DNA from: Membranipora membranacea
Lineage: Eukaryota > Bryozoa > Gymnolaemata > Cheilostomatida > Membraniporidae
Reading direction: 5' to 3'
Assembly (NCBI GenBank): GCA_914767715.1
Contig: OU612071.1
Coordinates: forward strand, 21,263,681 to 21,327,680
Length of the DNA stretch: 64,000 nucleotides
Shown here: positions 20,813 to 31,979 of the stretch, one piece after another
How the letters are laid out: each line of letters begins with the position of its first letter
Position numbering within the stretch: the first letter of the stretch is position 1
The notes under the pieces: model-generated
Told to the model about the DNA's origin: nothing
The model's input: the letters and a program-made list of their open reading frames with translations, nothing else
Database searches by the model: none
Position numbers and translations under genes: made by a program

Positions 20813-22454
20813 ATTACAGATGCTCGATTCGTTTTTTTTTCAGCTGGCTTGTACCAAGTGGCTCAAGCTAATGAAATAGAGAGCTTTCTATTATATATTT
20901 GAAAACTCTGATGATGTGGCAGGAGAAGCACACAACTATCAAATACTATTCCAGGAAGGATAGTTCAAAACCTTGAAAACTCTAGAGGAGTAAATAGTTT
21001 GCTGGAGGAGATGTTCACAATTTCACACACTCCTAAGACAGGTGACATCCAAGCCTTACTTCATTTAGACTCTCACCTCAGCCTGCCAAAAGTTAGTGAT
21101 AGCTAACATTAAGTCACCCATAAACTAGCTAAACTAAGCCAAATATTACTCCTCTAGGGTAACTATAGGTTATTTCTGTAGTGTTATATCTATTTCAGCA
21201 TCTATGTTTTATTTAAAGAAGAGTCTGCTTGTAAAATATGTGAAGGGTGATGTTATAGGTCTAAGCAGTTGACATCCATTACAAGAAAGCCATAACCCCC
21301 CTTCCTCCCCCGTGTTTATATATCTACTTGCTTGTAATACGAATAACATATTCCTCCAACAGATTTGTTCTGCAAGCTCTTTAACTTAGCTGCTAGATGT
21401 GACGTGAGATAGAATCATTTTTTGTTCAAAGGTTGTTCTACCTCCTGCTGTTAACTTGAGTTGAGATCCAGTTATGCGATTATATTTCCGCTCCTTAATC
21501 TTGAGTTTCATCATTCTTTCAGTGATACAGCGAAGGAGGAAGAACCATGCAAAAAGGCTTAAAATAACTATTCCGATCATAGATCATTGCCAAAGTCCAA
21601 GACTAAGAAGCACCAAATTTAACAAGATGACCAAGTACAAAAATACTCTGCATGCATTTGTGTCAAAGCATGTTTTCACATGAATTTTATATTCTTGATG
21701 TCCTTTGTTGCATGCCCACACGTTGACATAGGTAACATTGCAGGCATGTATTTTACTGCTGTATATATTCATTTGATACAGGCTTGTACCAATATCTACT
21801 TTCAAATTAGTCAATGAAGAGGATTTGTACCTTGAATGTATTTTTCAATACTGGTTTTCACAGCAGGAAATACTCCTTTTTTTTTTGCTTTCCTTCTTGT
21901 TTACACAGGTCATATTATTGTTGGTATTCACTTATTGTATTTTTATGTAACAATTTTATATATGTTTGTACATATATCTCACCTTCCAATAAGTCATTGA
22001 CTGGATTTTTACCTTGATAAAGAATGTATTATATCAATACAGGTTTTCGATGCATTTGATAAGCACATTAGTTCGTCTTTCTTTGCTTTCCTTCACGTTG
22101 ACACTGGTCACATTGTGGATATATCTTTGTTTATACTGGTGTGTACTTATATTGCACCTCTCAATAAGTCAATAAAGAGGATCTGTTTGTGCCTTGGTAG
22201 ATAATACACATGCAGAATGCTCATTAAAAAACGAAATTTTGCAACTTTTTTGTCTTTTCTTAGCCTCTGTAGAAAGAATATGCACTCTGAGAGTTATGAA
22301 CTTTACATAATTGGATTCGCAGCGAAATTCGGGTCTAGTTTCACTCAATTCTAGGTAACCCCAGAGAGATAACTATTATTAAATGCAATTTTTTGATCAC
22401 TCATTGGCAAGAAGTTTCTGTACTCTACCTGTTTTTCGCATCTTAACAGTTTTT
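20813..22454. other. No recognised gene
   Basis: Repeated AGTCAATRAAGAGGAT phrases (near 21810, 21990, 22165), each followed by similar text, suggest an old tandem duplication with a period of about 180 bp between 21.7 and 22.2 kb. No coding sequence recognised. Confidence 0.4.
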
Positions 22455-22910
22455 CACATCTTAACTGGATCCACCCTGTCCCCATATATTCCCAATTCAT
22501 AATTAGACTGCTACCAGTTATTTTATAATAGGGTCTTCTTATAAAAAGATAATGAAAATCAAATATGAAGTTTATTTATCGCTGTTATTCTGGAAAGGTT
22601 GCGCAAAACCTATTTTTATGCCACAACTGTGTTTGAGGGGTGTCTACAATCTGTCTGTAAAACGTCAATAGATGGATTTAACAGTATGATATTTTCTCAA
22701 AAACCACTCAAGATCTGCATGATATTGATAAAAAAAATTTCAATGACGCCAATTCATTCTAAATGATCTTTGCCGAAAGAAGTTAAATGGTAAAAAACGC
22801 TCTATATACCCCCTTTTCCACGTTTCTTACTTGGATCCGCCCCCTTTTGCCCCATTTTTAAAGTAGTACATATGCGCCATCAGAACGGCCATAAAAAACT
22901 ACCCCAGACC
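22455..22910. repeat. Interspersed repeat, copy 1
   Basis: About 455 bp aligns by eye, with scattered substitutions and small indels, to 27865-28320 in the same orientation. Shared landmarks include AACTGGATCCACCC, TCTGTAAAACGTCAA, ATGATATTGATAAAAAAA and CCCCCTTTTCC. No terminal repeats or coding frame were identified. The two copies bracket the LINE block at 23.4-27.0 kb. Confidence 0.75.
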
Positions 22911-22981
22911 ATACTTGCCAAGTAATCTAAATACAAAATAGGGAGATTCCATTTTACGGCGATACTACACCACAACATGGT

Positions 22982-23088
22982 GCTTCGAGGGTGCGAAGCA
23001 CCCGAGTCACCCACCTGGGGGTTTGGGGACGGTGTGAGCCCCCCAACGGGGTACGGGCGGAGCCCCGTCTGCAGAAGCTCTGCGAGTG
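22982..23088. repeat. GC-rich hairpin cluster
   Basis: Four small stems follow one another: GGGTGCGAAGCACCC; a CCCCC/GGGGG-type stem around GGGACGGTGTGAG; CGGGGTACGGGCGGAGCCCCG; and GCAGAAGCTCTGC. The block is far richer in GC than its surroundings. It lies within a 124-codon open frame that has no recognisable domain. Confidence 0.75.
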
Positions 23089-23204
23089 TTTCCAGGCACT
23101 AGGAAGGGCTAAAAAGGAATATTTGACCCCAAATAATTTCATGTTTGTACTAGTACTTAAATATCAAACTGAGGTGAAATACACTTTAAACAATTACAAT
23201 CAAT

Positions 23205-23309
23205 CCATGGGCCCCTGGGACTCTTACATACATGCCTTTACATTGTCAATGTCCAGTATCAAACACCCCATTGACACAGTAGAGGCATGTAAGTCCCAGG
23301 GGCCCATGG
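23205..23309. repeat. Imperfect palindrome
   Basis: CCATGGGCCCCTGGGACT at the left end is matched by AGTCCCAGGGGCCCATGG at the right end. The arms continue inward through TTACATGCCT and GTCAATG with small gaps, giving about 45 bp per arm. No target duplication recognised. Confidence 0.85.
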
Positions 23310-23518
23310 CTACAAGTGCCCATGCATCATCAAGATCTGAAAATGTGCTCAGTCACAGACAGTGAGAATCCGGATAAGGTACTATATTCCTGTACTTACT
23401 TGGTACTTGAAGGTTGATCGCCAACTTCTGTGAGAAGGTTGTGGCAATATGTCATCTCGTCTGTCCGTCTCCGTTCCGGGTCTGCAACGTAGGGTCTGTA
23501 GATCGATCGCCATCAACC

Positions 23519-26500
23519 TTAGCCTGCCACTGGGGGTCCTTCGAGGAGGGTGCTGCCGATCGGTAGGGCGTTCCACAGTTTAGCAGTGCTCACAAAGAAG
23601 CTGTTCTGGTGCAGTCTGGTATTGCAGTGAGGGATAAAATACTGCGATTGGTGTTTCTGTCCAGCATGTGTAGGATGTGGAGTGAGGTAGTCAGTGATGT
23701 TAACAGCAACCTTGTTGTAGTGCATAGCGCGGAAGATGCCGAGCCTTCTTCTCTCCCTCCGGTCTTTGAGTGTGTCCCACTCCAGGTCCTCCCGAAGTTT
23801 TGTAGTGCTGGTGGTGTGATCAGTTCTTCTGACATTGGACACCATCTGGACTGCTTAAATGGAGTTTATCTGAGTATTGGTCAGAGCTTCATCCCACACC
23901 GTGCTCGAGTACTCAATGACGGGTCGAACCAGATATTTGTAGGCCCGACTTCTCAAGTCCAGGAGCGACGGGGGGATAGTTCTGCTGACATAGCCAAGTC
24001 TACCCGATGCTTTACTGGTGATAAACGTACTGTTTTCATTCCATCTCAGTGTGTTTTCCATCTTGATTCCTTGGTATTTCACTCCGGTAGCTTTTGGCAT
24101 GTCAATGTTGTGCAGGGTGAAGGTATTGTTCACACCTCGCTCTCGTTTTCGGCTGAACTTGATATGCTCGCATTTGAGAGCATTGAATTTCATTTTCCAT
24201 TCTTTCTCCCAAGTCTCTAGTGTGTGGAGGTCTTCTTGGAGTTTATCTCGAGTGTCAGCAGTATTATAGATGACAGCGTCATCCGCAAATAGTCTGACAT
24301 TGGACCTGACAGAGTCAGGGAGGTCATTGATGAAGATGGTGAAGAGTAGGGGCCCAATGACTGAGCCTTGGGGAACTCCTGATGTTACTTTACAGGGAGT
24401 GGAAGGAAAGCCATCCACAACCACGACTTGGGTTCTCTTTGAAAGGAAGTCCTCAATCAATCTGGTGGCTTGAATATTGACTCCGATGTTTTTTAGCTTG
24501 TGGACAAGTTTGACATGGTCAACCTTGTCGAAAGCTTTCGCAAAGTCCAAGAAGCAAGCATCAACTTCTTTCCCTTGGTCCATGAGTGCCGAGATATCTG
24601 CTAAAAGCTCTACGAGCTGCGACTCACAACATCGTTTTGGTCGAAATCAATGTTGTTTTGGTGTCAGTTTCTCTGTAGTCTCCAGGTGATGTGCTACTTG
24701 GCTAGTGATGAAATGCTCAAGTAGTTTGCTCGCGACACAGGTGAGGCTAATGGGTCGGTAGTTAGAAGGCTGGTATTTATCTCCTTTTTTGAAGACTGGA
24801 CAGACTCGTGCTTTCCTCAAGTCGGATGGTATCGTTGAGGTGTCCAGGGATCTCTGAAAGAGATGGGTTAAAGGTCCTGCTAATACTGGTGCCAACTGCT
24901 TTAATAGTCTAGGGCTGAGGTCATCAGGTCCTGTGGCCTTGTAGGGATTGAGTTTTTTCAGTAAAGCTAGGACTCCATTTTCAGAGATTTTTATCTTTGA
25001 CATGTCATTGGAGCCAGCGGTGTTTACATGCTCTGATGGGGAGACAGGGTTGAAGACAGAGTAAAACTGTTTAATTAGTGCCTCTGCCTTTTCTGTAGGG
25101 TCTATAATTAGTTTCAAGTTGACTCGCAATGTGCCAACTCCAGAGTTGTCTGATCTTTTCTGTTTGACGTAAGCCCAGAATTTCTTGTTTGTCTTGCTGC
25201 TATCATTTTCTTCTTCTGTCAAGATGTTTTCCACGAACTTGTTGTGTTCCTTGCGAAACTCTCTCTGAACTTCTTTTCTGACATCATTGTATCTCTCCTC
25301 CAGTTGTTGTCCTCCACTTATCCTCGTTCTTCTATGCAGTCGTTTTTTGAGTTTGATCTTCTGCTCCAGGATAGGGCTGACCCCCGGTTTTCGATTGTGT
25401 TTCTTTGTTGTCTTGGTAGGGATAAATTTCTTAGCTCCCTCATGGATAGTGTTCTTGAGGTGCTTCCACATCTTTTCAACTGGTTGTCGGCTAGTTGTGA
25501 GCTTTTGTAGTGTTGGTGTAACATGTTTCATTAGTCCATCCCAATCAGCGCGCTTGTACAGCCAGATGGTCCTTGGGGCCTGTTTTCTCCTGTTGGCCCG
25601 GAGTGACAGTTCTGTGTAGCAGATGTGGTGATCGCTGATGCCTGGTAAGATTTTGGTTCTGTTGACTCGTTCTGGTATATTCGTCATCATTAGATCCAGT
25701 GTGTTGTTGATCCTTGTGGGTTCTTTAACAAGCTGTGTCAGACCTGCAGTGTCTAGTAATTCTTTGAATTCCTGATGGTTTGATTGTTGAGGGCAATTTG
25801 GTTTGAGTTGCATGGCAGTCCAGTCCCAGCCTGGTAGGTTGAAGTCACCTGCGATGATGATGTTTTTATGGTTGTCTGCTAAAATATTATCAACACAGTT
25901 TCATAACTGAGGGATGGTTGTTTTGTCTGCTACATTGGGTCTATAGCAAGCTCCTATGTAGAGATGTTGTTGTCCAGTCAGAATAGCCTTGACCCAGATG
26001 AATTCTGCGCCTTGGCTTTTCTCGTCAACCTCTGTAGAGCTGATGGTGTTGTGGACAGCAATGAGAACTCCACCACCACCTCCAGCTGGGCGGTCTCTTC
26101 TAAACACGCTCTAGTCATCGAGTTCAAGCTCAGCTGTGTAGATCTCTGGTTTCAGCCATGTCTCTGTCGCTATCATGATGTCTGGTTCTGAGCACTCTAT
26201 CATGTTTTTCCAGGCTCCGAGTTTGGAAAGTAGCGACTGGCAATTTACATTGATGAGTCTCAGTGGTTTGTCTTTTTGTCTGGTATTTTGCTCCAATTTG
26301 GGAGATGACTCATGTTTAGGCATAGCATTATCATCTACAGAATCTATACTGGTCTGAGAGTCACTCGACAAATCTTCATTAGTGGTACTGTATTTGTTTA
26401 TGTTTGTCACTGAGCAGTTGAGGGCAATATGGCTGTAGTTGATGGAATTACAGTTCAGACATGCCCAGGCAACGCTACTGTTGTCAAGTCTTGAGTATTC

Positions 26501-26995
26501 ATTTGAGTTGATGTTTTGGCATGAAATGTGGAACCATGTTAAGCAGTCTTCGCATAGTATACCTTTATCTTCCCATGTGACAGGATGGTGACAAGCTCCA
26601 CAGAGATAGAGGCTGCTGATTTCAATGGGCTCCTCCTGGTTCACGGTGTCATCATGCTGCTTTCCAGTTGTCAGGTTAGATGAGCCTCTTCCGGTGTAAT
26701 CCATGATCCAGTCCAGTGTTGATTCCAATCCAGTTTGTTTCCAGTCCAGTTTATTTCCAGTCCAGTTTGTTTCCACTCCAGTTTGTATCCAATCCAGTCC
26801 AGGCTCCAAGCTATTTCCAGTCCAGTTTGTTTCCACTCCAGTTTGTATCCAATCCAGTCCAGGCTCCAAGCTAACTCCAAGCAAGGAGTTGCTCCAGTCA
26901 AGAGTGAACAATATCTCTTTGTTATGAACAAGTACTCTTTGTACTGAACAATAATACTCTTTGGTACTGAACAAATACTCTTTGACACTGAACAA
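23519..26995 (-). pseudogene. LINE ORF2: PHD-EEP-RT polyprotein with four in-frame stops
   Basis: Read from 26995 downward. A PHD finger (residues about 131-182; YLCGACHHP, GILCEDC, FHISC, WACLNC) precedes the endonuclease, whose motifs are LRLINVNCQSLL, ATETWL, ACYRPN, IIIAGDFNLPGWDW and GISDHH. The reverse transcriptase follows: NYRPISL, FLDFAKAFDKVDH (motif A), SGVPQGSVIGPLLF (motif B) and LFADD (motif C). The C-terminal block ends with LWNALP. Stops lie at 26111-26113 (TAG, where Tyr is usual in DYRVF), 25901-25903 (TGA), 24647-24649 (TGA, for Gly in QHGFR) and 23855-23857 (TAA, for Glu in IEAVQ). No frameshift is needed anywhere. The product would nick target DNA and copy its own RNA. 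Confidence 0.88.
26703..26885. repeat. 16-bp units nested in a 60-bp tandem repeat (LINE leader)
   Basis: Units near CCAGTTTGTTTCCAGT (16 bp) occur in a run. A 60-bp block, two such units plus CCAGTCCAGGCTCCAAGCTA, is repeated exactly twice at about 26755-26875. It is translated in the LINE frame as a 20-residue repeat with the core LDWIQTGVETNWTGN. It probably represents the element's 5' leader. Confidence 0.88.
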
Positions 26996-27864
26996 ACACT
27001 CTTTGTAAAATTTGCAATGTTAAAATTTGTTTGTGTAAAGGTTAAAAGCATAAATTTGGATAAAAAAGCTTCATTGCTAACATTAAATGTGTTTCAAAGT
27101 CTTTGGTCCGAGCTTTGCTAAATTGTAGTGGACCTACCTTTGGAATTGTTAGGTTTCTATTTCCCTTCACTTAAATTTAACTAGAGTAGACAGTACAAAA
27201 TTAATACTAAAAAATGTGTGATCTGAAAGGAAATGAAAACTAAATATATGCACTTGACTAGCTACTTTATATTGTGACCAATGACAGTCAATGTTGTGAG
27301 TTATGAGAGGATGCTATTGGCCATTTACAATAATAGGCTGAATCTTAACAAAACAGGTAAAATTGTTAGGATTATTTAATTTGATAATTATTTCAATTTT
27401 GTGTGCAAAGACCTTAACAGTAACTAGTCAACAACAACATGTGCTTGGATAACTATCAAAAAATTGCGATTGGACTGTTTTCTCTAAAATCTGGAGGAAA
27501 TAGTGAGATTTACAAAAAGTGGGAGGATGGTGTAAAAATCTGGAGGGTCACGCCTACATAGGGAGACTTGGCAAGTATGCCCCAGACAAAAGCGGTGGAT
27601 GCTCATGTTTGAATGCCGGTTTGCATGGTACGCAATTGTGTGGATGCCTTCAATGCGACAATGGCAGGGACGACACTCAGCAAGATGAGTATGACCAAAT
27701 TACCCATGATGAAGACCTTGACCTTTAAACTAGTATGAATTTGCATCCTTTCTTTGTTTTGTTTTAGCAGTGATACTTATGTGCTATTTAAAATAGCTAT
27801 TAAGTTCAAAATACATAATCAGATTACACGCTTTACCAGAATAAAACTTCATAAACGTTCACCT
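26996..27864. other. No recognised gene
   Basis: Region upstream of the LINE leader, with repeated ACTCTTTG phrases continuing to about 27003. A block at 27480-27600 (ending GGAGACTTGGCAAGTATG) is partly an inverse match to 22905-22960, suggesting a short interspersed repeat. Confidence 0.4.
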
Positions 27865-28320
27865 GTGTTTCACATCCCAACTGGATCCACCCCTTTCTCA
27901 TATATTCTCAATTTATTATTACACTGCTACCAGATACTTTATGATGGGGTCTTTTTAAAAACTAATCATGAAAAATGACATGAGAAGTACATTTATCACT
28001 GTTATTCTTGCACGCTTGCACAAAACCTATTATTATGCCGCAACTGTGTTCGAGGGGTCACTACAATTTGTCTGTAAAACGTCAACCATTGGGTTTAGCT
28101 GTATGATATTTTCCCAAAAACTACTCAAGATACGCATGATATTGATAAAAAAAATTCAATGACACTGCTTCATTCTATGAACTTTGCCAAAAGAAGTTAA
28201 ATTGCAAAAAACGCCCTTTTAACCCCCTTTTCCGTGTTTCTTACTTGGATTCGCCCCTTTTTGCCCCATTTGTGAAATGGAACAGATGCGTCATCAGAAC
28301 GACCATGAAAAACTACACCA
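27865..28320. repeat. Interspersed repeat, copy 2
   Basis: Direct-orientation counterpart of 22455-22910 on the other side of the LINE. It has the same landmarks with substitutions throughout, so the two copies are old and are not an LTR pair of a young element. Confidence 0.75.
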
Positions 28321-28700
28321 GATACAGTCTTCAATTTTCTCTGTTCAAGACACTTACGTAATTTAATTTGATGTAATTTTCAGAGCCCTTATGTATGCCG
28401 CTGCTGGCCTATTATACAATATGTTTCTATATAATTACTGAGGGCATTTGGAATAGGTATTTCACCAGTTGCAAAAACCATAAAAATCTACTCTGAGTGT
28501 GTAGTAGCACTTTAACTGGTATTTATCTATACCACAGACTCATTAATAACCTAGACATGACACTATATGAAGCATTAGCATTGACCACCGAGGCATTTTA
28601 TTGTGGCCGATGTAATGACATTGGATGGGGCTGTAGCATGGTGACATCCTTGACTTGTAGCTCATATACCAGTTTTTTTGTTGATAACTCGATCAATATT
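28321..28700. other. No recognised gene
   Basis: The open frame 28497-28724 is short and unrecognisable. Nothing else seen. Confidence 0.4.
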
Positions 28701-29010
28701 GGAGCGGCAGAGGCTGTGAGATAACTTCACAGCTTCCTTTGGAGGACCCAGGAGGGTCAGGAGAAGGAGCGGCAGAGGCTGTGAGATAACTTCACAGCTT
28801 CCTTTGGAGGACCCAGGAGGGTCAGGAGAAGGAGCGGCAGAAGCTGTGAGATAACTTCACAGCTTCCTTTGGAGGACCCAGGAGGGTCAGGAGAAGGAGC
28901 GGCAGAAGCTGTGAGATAACCTCACAGCTTTCTCGGATGACTCAGGAGAGTCAATAAAAAGGGAGGGCAGAAGCTGTGAGATCTCAAGTTCTCACAGCTC
29001 AGGAGATTTC
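28701..29010. repeat. 65-bp tandem repeats with paired hairpins
   Basis: Copies begin at 28701, 28766 and 28831 (nearly identical), at 28896 (diverged), and a partial fifth near 28961. Each unit contains two stems: GCTGTGAGATAACTTCACAGC, and GACCCAGGAGGGTC with flanks CCTTTGGAGG. The fourth and fifth units change sequence on both sides of the first stem while keeping pairing (for example CTGTGAGATC...CTCACAG). Confidence 0.93.
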
Positions 29011-29073
29011 AGATAAAGAGAATGGAGCCAGGTGATACCAGACGACGTCAACCACTTCAAAATAATGTATATA

Positions 29074-29335
29074 ATTAAAGTCCAACCTCCGTCTTTTTGG
29101 AGGGTTCAAACGCTGACATTTGAATAATATATACAATTAAAACCTTTTTATTAGACATAAATTAAAGTCCAACCTCCGTCTTTTTGGAGGGTTCAAACGC
29201 AGACATTTGAATAATATATATAATTAAAACCTTTTTATTAGAAATAAATTAAAGTCCAACCTCCGTCTTTTTGGAGGGTTCAAACGCAGACATTGGAATA
29301 ATATATATAATTAAAACCTTTTTATCAGACACAAA
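29074..29335. repeat. 87-bp tandem repeats with a conserved stem
   Basis: Three copies start at 29074, 29161 and 29248 and differ at only a few positions. Each holds AACCTCCGTCTTTTTGGAGGGTT, written here in two parts: AACCTCC (stem), loop GTCTTTTT, GGAGGGTT (stem). An AT-rich tail (ATAATATATA, CCTTTTTATTAGA) follows. A further degenerate unit (ATCTCCGCTTTTGTCAAGAG) follows at 29340-29385. Confidence 0.93.
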
Positions 29336-29520
29336 ATCTAAATCAAATCTCCGCTTTTGTCAAGAGGATGGGCAAATGCAATCTCCGGTTTTTTGGCCAT
29401 GCTCACCCGCCGTGATGAACCCCTGTGCATATAAAAACCGGGGGAACATCAAGGCAGGTCAGTTCTTTTTGGAGAGCCCTTGGAGCATGTTTTTCTGGTA
29501 AAGTATAGATTGCTTTTCTG
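29336..29520 (+). promoter_or_regulatory. TATA-containing promoter-like segment downstream of hairpin arrays
   Basis: CATATAAAAACCGGGGG (TATA at about 29429-29436) follows the two repeat arrays. About 60 bp further on is GAGCATGTTTTTCTG|GTAAAG, an ATG followed closely by a good splice donor (about 29503). The layout resembles a promoter with upstream repeats, or the U3/R part of an old LTR; AATAAA occurs at about 29546. No coding sequence downstream is recognised. Confidence 0.35.
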
Positions 29521-29677
29521 GTATCTAACTTAGTTTATTATTCAAGAATAAAAATTAATTTTAATGTCGAAAAGGTATCTCAACTATGAGTCATTAGTAA
29601 ATTGAATTAATACCTACTTGTAACAAAATGCTAAAGAACAATGTTGTGTATAAATTTGATTAGGTAAACAAAACACT

Positions 29678-29731
29678 TTTTGTATGGAGTTGCCTTCTTT
29701 CTCAACAGGAAGAAGTTAACTCCATACAAAA
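29678..29731. repeat. Perfect short hairpin
   Basis: TTTTGTATGGAGTT (29678-29691) pairs perfectly with AACTCCATACAAAA (29718-29731). A second inner stem, CTTCTT/AAGAAG, lies inside. Total 54 bp. Confidence 0.9.
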
Positions 29732-29810
29732 TAAACATGAGCAAAATGAATGAAATAGTGGTGTCTGTTATGCTCGGGTATTCGGCCCCAAGTGGGTCGA
29801 ATATGCGACA

Positions 29811-30731
29811 ATATGACTAGTCTAAACTGACTTTTTTACGTCACGCCATACAATGCATTTTTTTGTGAAGCCGTGAAAATATGTGAAATTTCAATCATGA
29901 ATTCAGAACAGGTCATAGACTCGAAACAAAATTAATTATGATTTTCCTTTATAGTACACTTCAAATGCCATACCTATTAACTTTCAACAAATTAGCTTGC
30001 ATATTGCGAAAGCAGTAGACTCTCAAATACAGCCAATATTTTTTGCAACTTTTGCATAACATCAAATGTGCTGTCCAAATGACCATTATTGTGGCCAAAC
30101 AAAGTTTTTTTGAAAGTTCTCACATACGAAGCCGCTTTCATTAGCCATGGTGCACACAGGAAATGCGAAAAGATTTCTTCCCTGCATATTCGCTTTTAAA
30201 GAATGCCAAAAAACAGCTATTTTTTGGGACTTTTGAGGTGTTTTTGGCCATTCTTTTGCGTTCAATGCAGTGAAAAAATCTGTTGGCATTTCCTGCGTGC
30301 ACCATGGGTAATAAAAGCGGCTTCGTATGTGAGTTTAAGGGAAAATCATAATTAATTCTGTTTCGAGCCTATGATCTGTTCTGAATTAATGATTGAAATT
30401 TCACATATTTTCACGGCTTAACAAAAAAAAATGCGTTGTATGGCGTGACATATAAAAGTCAGTTTAGACTAGTCATATATCAAAGAAAATCAGATTTTAC
30501 CATGAACTCAATCTCTAAGTATACATTCCACCTGTTTTGAAATTTCTTGCAATTAATTTGACTCTTTCATCTGCTTTGACAAAAACAGCGTTTTCTGCCT
30601 CATTTCCTCCCTTTAATGACACAACGTCATCGAATCAAGTTTTTGTTCAGGTATTCATTTTCAGTAGCTCGGCAGCTTTCCAACGGTATAATATATGTTG
30701 ATATTCGGATCGGTCTTTGACATTACCTTAA
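29811..30731. mobile_element. Rearranged copy of the piggyBac-like MITE
   Basis: The right part (about 30275-30727) matches 11455-12059 in direct orientation, with an internal deletion, and ends in CATTACC followed by TTAA (30728-30731). The left part (29811 to about 30265) is an inverse copy of roughly 11385-11835. So the two halves share sequence in opposite orientation, and the normal left terminus is absent. It keeps the 26-bp segment missing from the right arm of the 11.2-kb copy. Confidence 0.85.
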
Positions 30732-31979
30732 GTCGAGTACTTCAATGTTCAACCTTCAACTACATACATTGCCCACATAGTTGAAATAGTAAATGTTAAG
30801 TCACCAACAGACTGGCTTAGCTTAACTCAAGCCTATTATATACATCGAGGTTGGATTACCACTATGATATGTTATGATTATGTTTTTTTTCTATTTGTGT
30901 AGTCTATTCAAAGAGGCTGCAGAAGTTGCGACCCATTTTCATCAGGTTTCCCGGAGCTGTGCGTAAAGAAACTTAAGTTACTGCATAATTACTAAAATGG
31001 GCAGGTGGTCAAATATCGATGCATGCCAGCATCCAATTTCAACCAGATGTGTTTGAAATTGGATGCTGCCAGCAGGGAGTTTGGGACATTAGACAATTGT
31101 GATAAAGTTGGTTATGTTATGATCATGGTTTGGTCACCATTGTCATGATGTAGTGGTGACCTTAAATCACATATACGAGAGTAGCTCACGTTGTTCCTAT
31201 CTCTCTTTCAGTAAGATGCAATTTAGAGTCGCTGAATCCTACATGATGAAGAGACCGTACCGTGTGATGTCAGTGAGATGAGACTCTTTATAGATGGTAT
31301 TCAAAAAATTCATCGATCTTCCGTTTATATGGAAATATTTCAAGTTGATTTTGCTCTTTTTTCTTGAAATCCCGATTTCGAATTATGATACTATTTATGT
31401 TCATTTTCATGTTGACTCTTCTCACGATAGAGTATAACATGTTTTCTATTGTATCTGCAGTATTCCTTCAGTTTTTCTGTGAGTCTGTAACTAGTGTATC
31501 AAGTTTTTTTTTACTCTGGCTGGAATTGGTAGAGTAATTGAAGCTCAAAATACTTTCGTTTTGGCGCGCACCTAATTTTATATTTGTCGTAAACCATTCA
31601 ATTTATCGTGTTCTGTTTTATGAAATTTGATTTGTATGCTATTCTAAAACTGATCGAGACAACCCAATACATGTATCCAACCCAATTAGATATTCTATAG
31701 TATTTCTAACTTATTCAATTAATTATATAACTGGCCGTCACCGTCACCCTGTGGACAGGGTCATCAAATAACAAGAAAATCAGTGAATGTTGCTTGACAT
31801 TTGATTAGGTGTTATATTTCACATAACTGTTTATGATTTGAAGATTGGGTTGTATATCTCAATTTATTTTCAGTTAAGGTTAAGTATTATGTTTAGGTAA
31901 GGTTGCTAGTAACCCTAATTGTTTCTCATACCCGTGAGAGGTATCAGACCAAGTTTTGACCTGCTGGAAACACAGCAAC
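30732..31979. other. No recognised gene
   Basis: A cysteine-rich frame (RGCRSCDPFSSGFPELC) follows a weak acceptor at 30904 and could be an exon, but it has no confirmed partner. A small inverted repeat flanks 31027-31066 (CATCCAATTTCAA and complement). Confidence 0.35.

Larger units (their letters stand above)
23380..26995 (-). mobile_element. CR1/L2-like LINE, nearly full length, inactive
   Basis: A LINE on the minus strand with a single fused ORF: variable tandem-repeat leader, PHD finger, endonuclease, reverse transcriptase and C-terminal region. All domains are in one frame over 3.4 kb, interrupted only by four stop codons. About 140 bp of 3' sequence follows the last stop. The exact 3' end and any target duplication could not be located. 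Confidence 0.8.

Noticed and set aside
23609-24689. Plus-strand frames across the LINE (up to 203 codons)
   Set aside because: Antisense to the reverse transcriptase frame, which has all expected motifs.
22455-28320. Pair of LTRs flanking an element
   Set aside because: The interior is a LINE on the minus strand, the copies lack TG...CA ends and a primer-binding site, and they are too diverged.
28701-29335. CRISPR-like arrays
   Set aside because: Units are contiguous 65- and 87-bp tandem repeats without unique spacers, in a eukaryotic context.
30905-31290. Cys-rich exon RGCRSCDPFSSG and a following Met-rich exon
   Set aside because: The GTGC|GTAAAG donor and CTTTCAG acceptor join to give an immediate TAA in the open frame, so the two do not make a longer protein.
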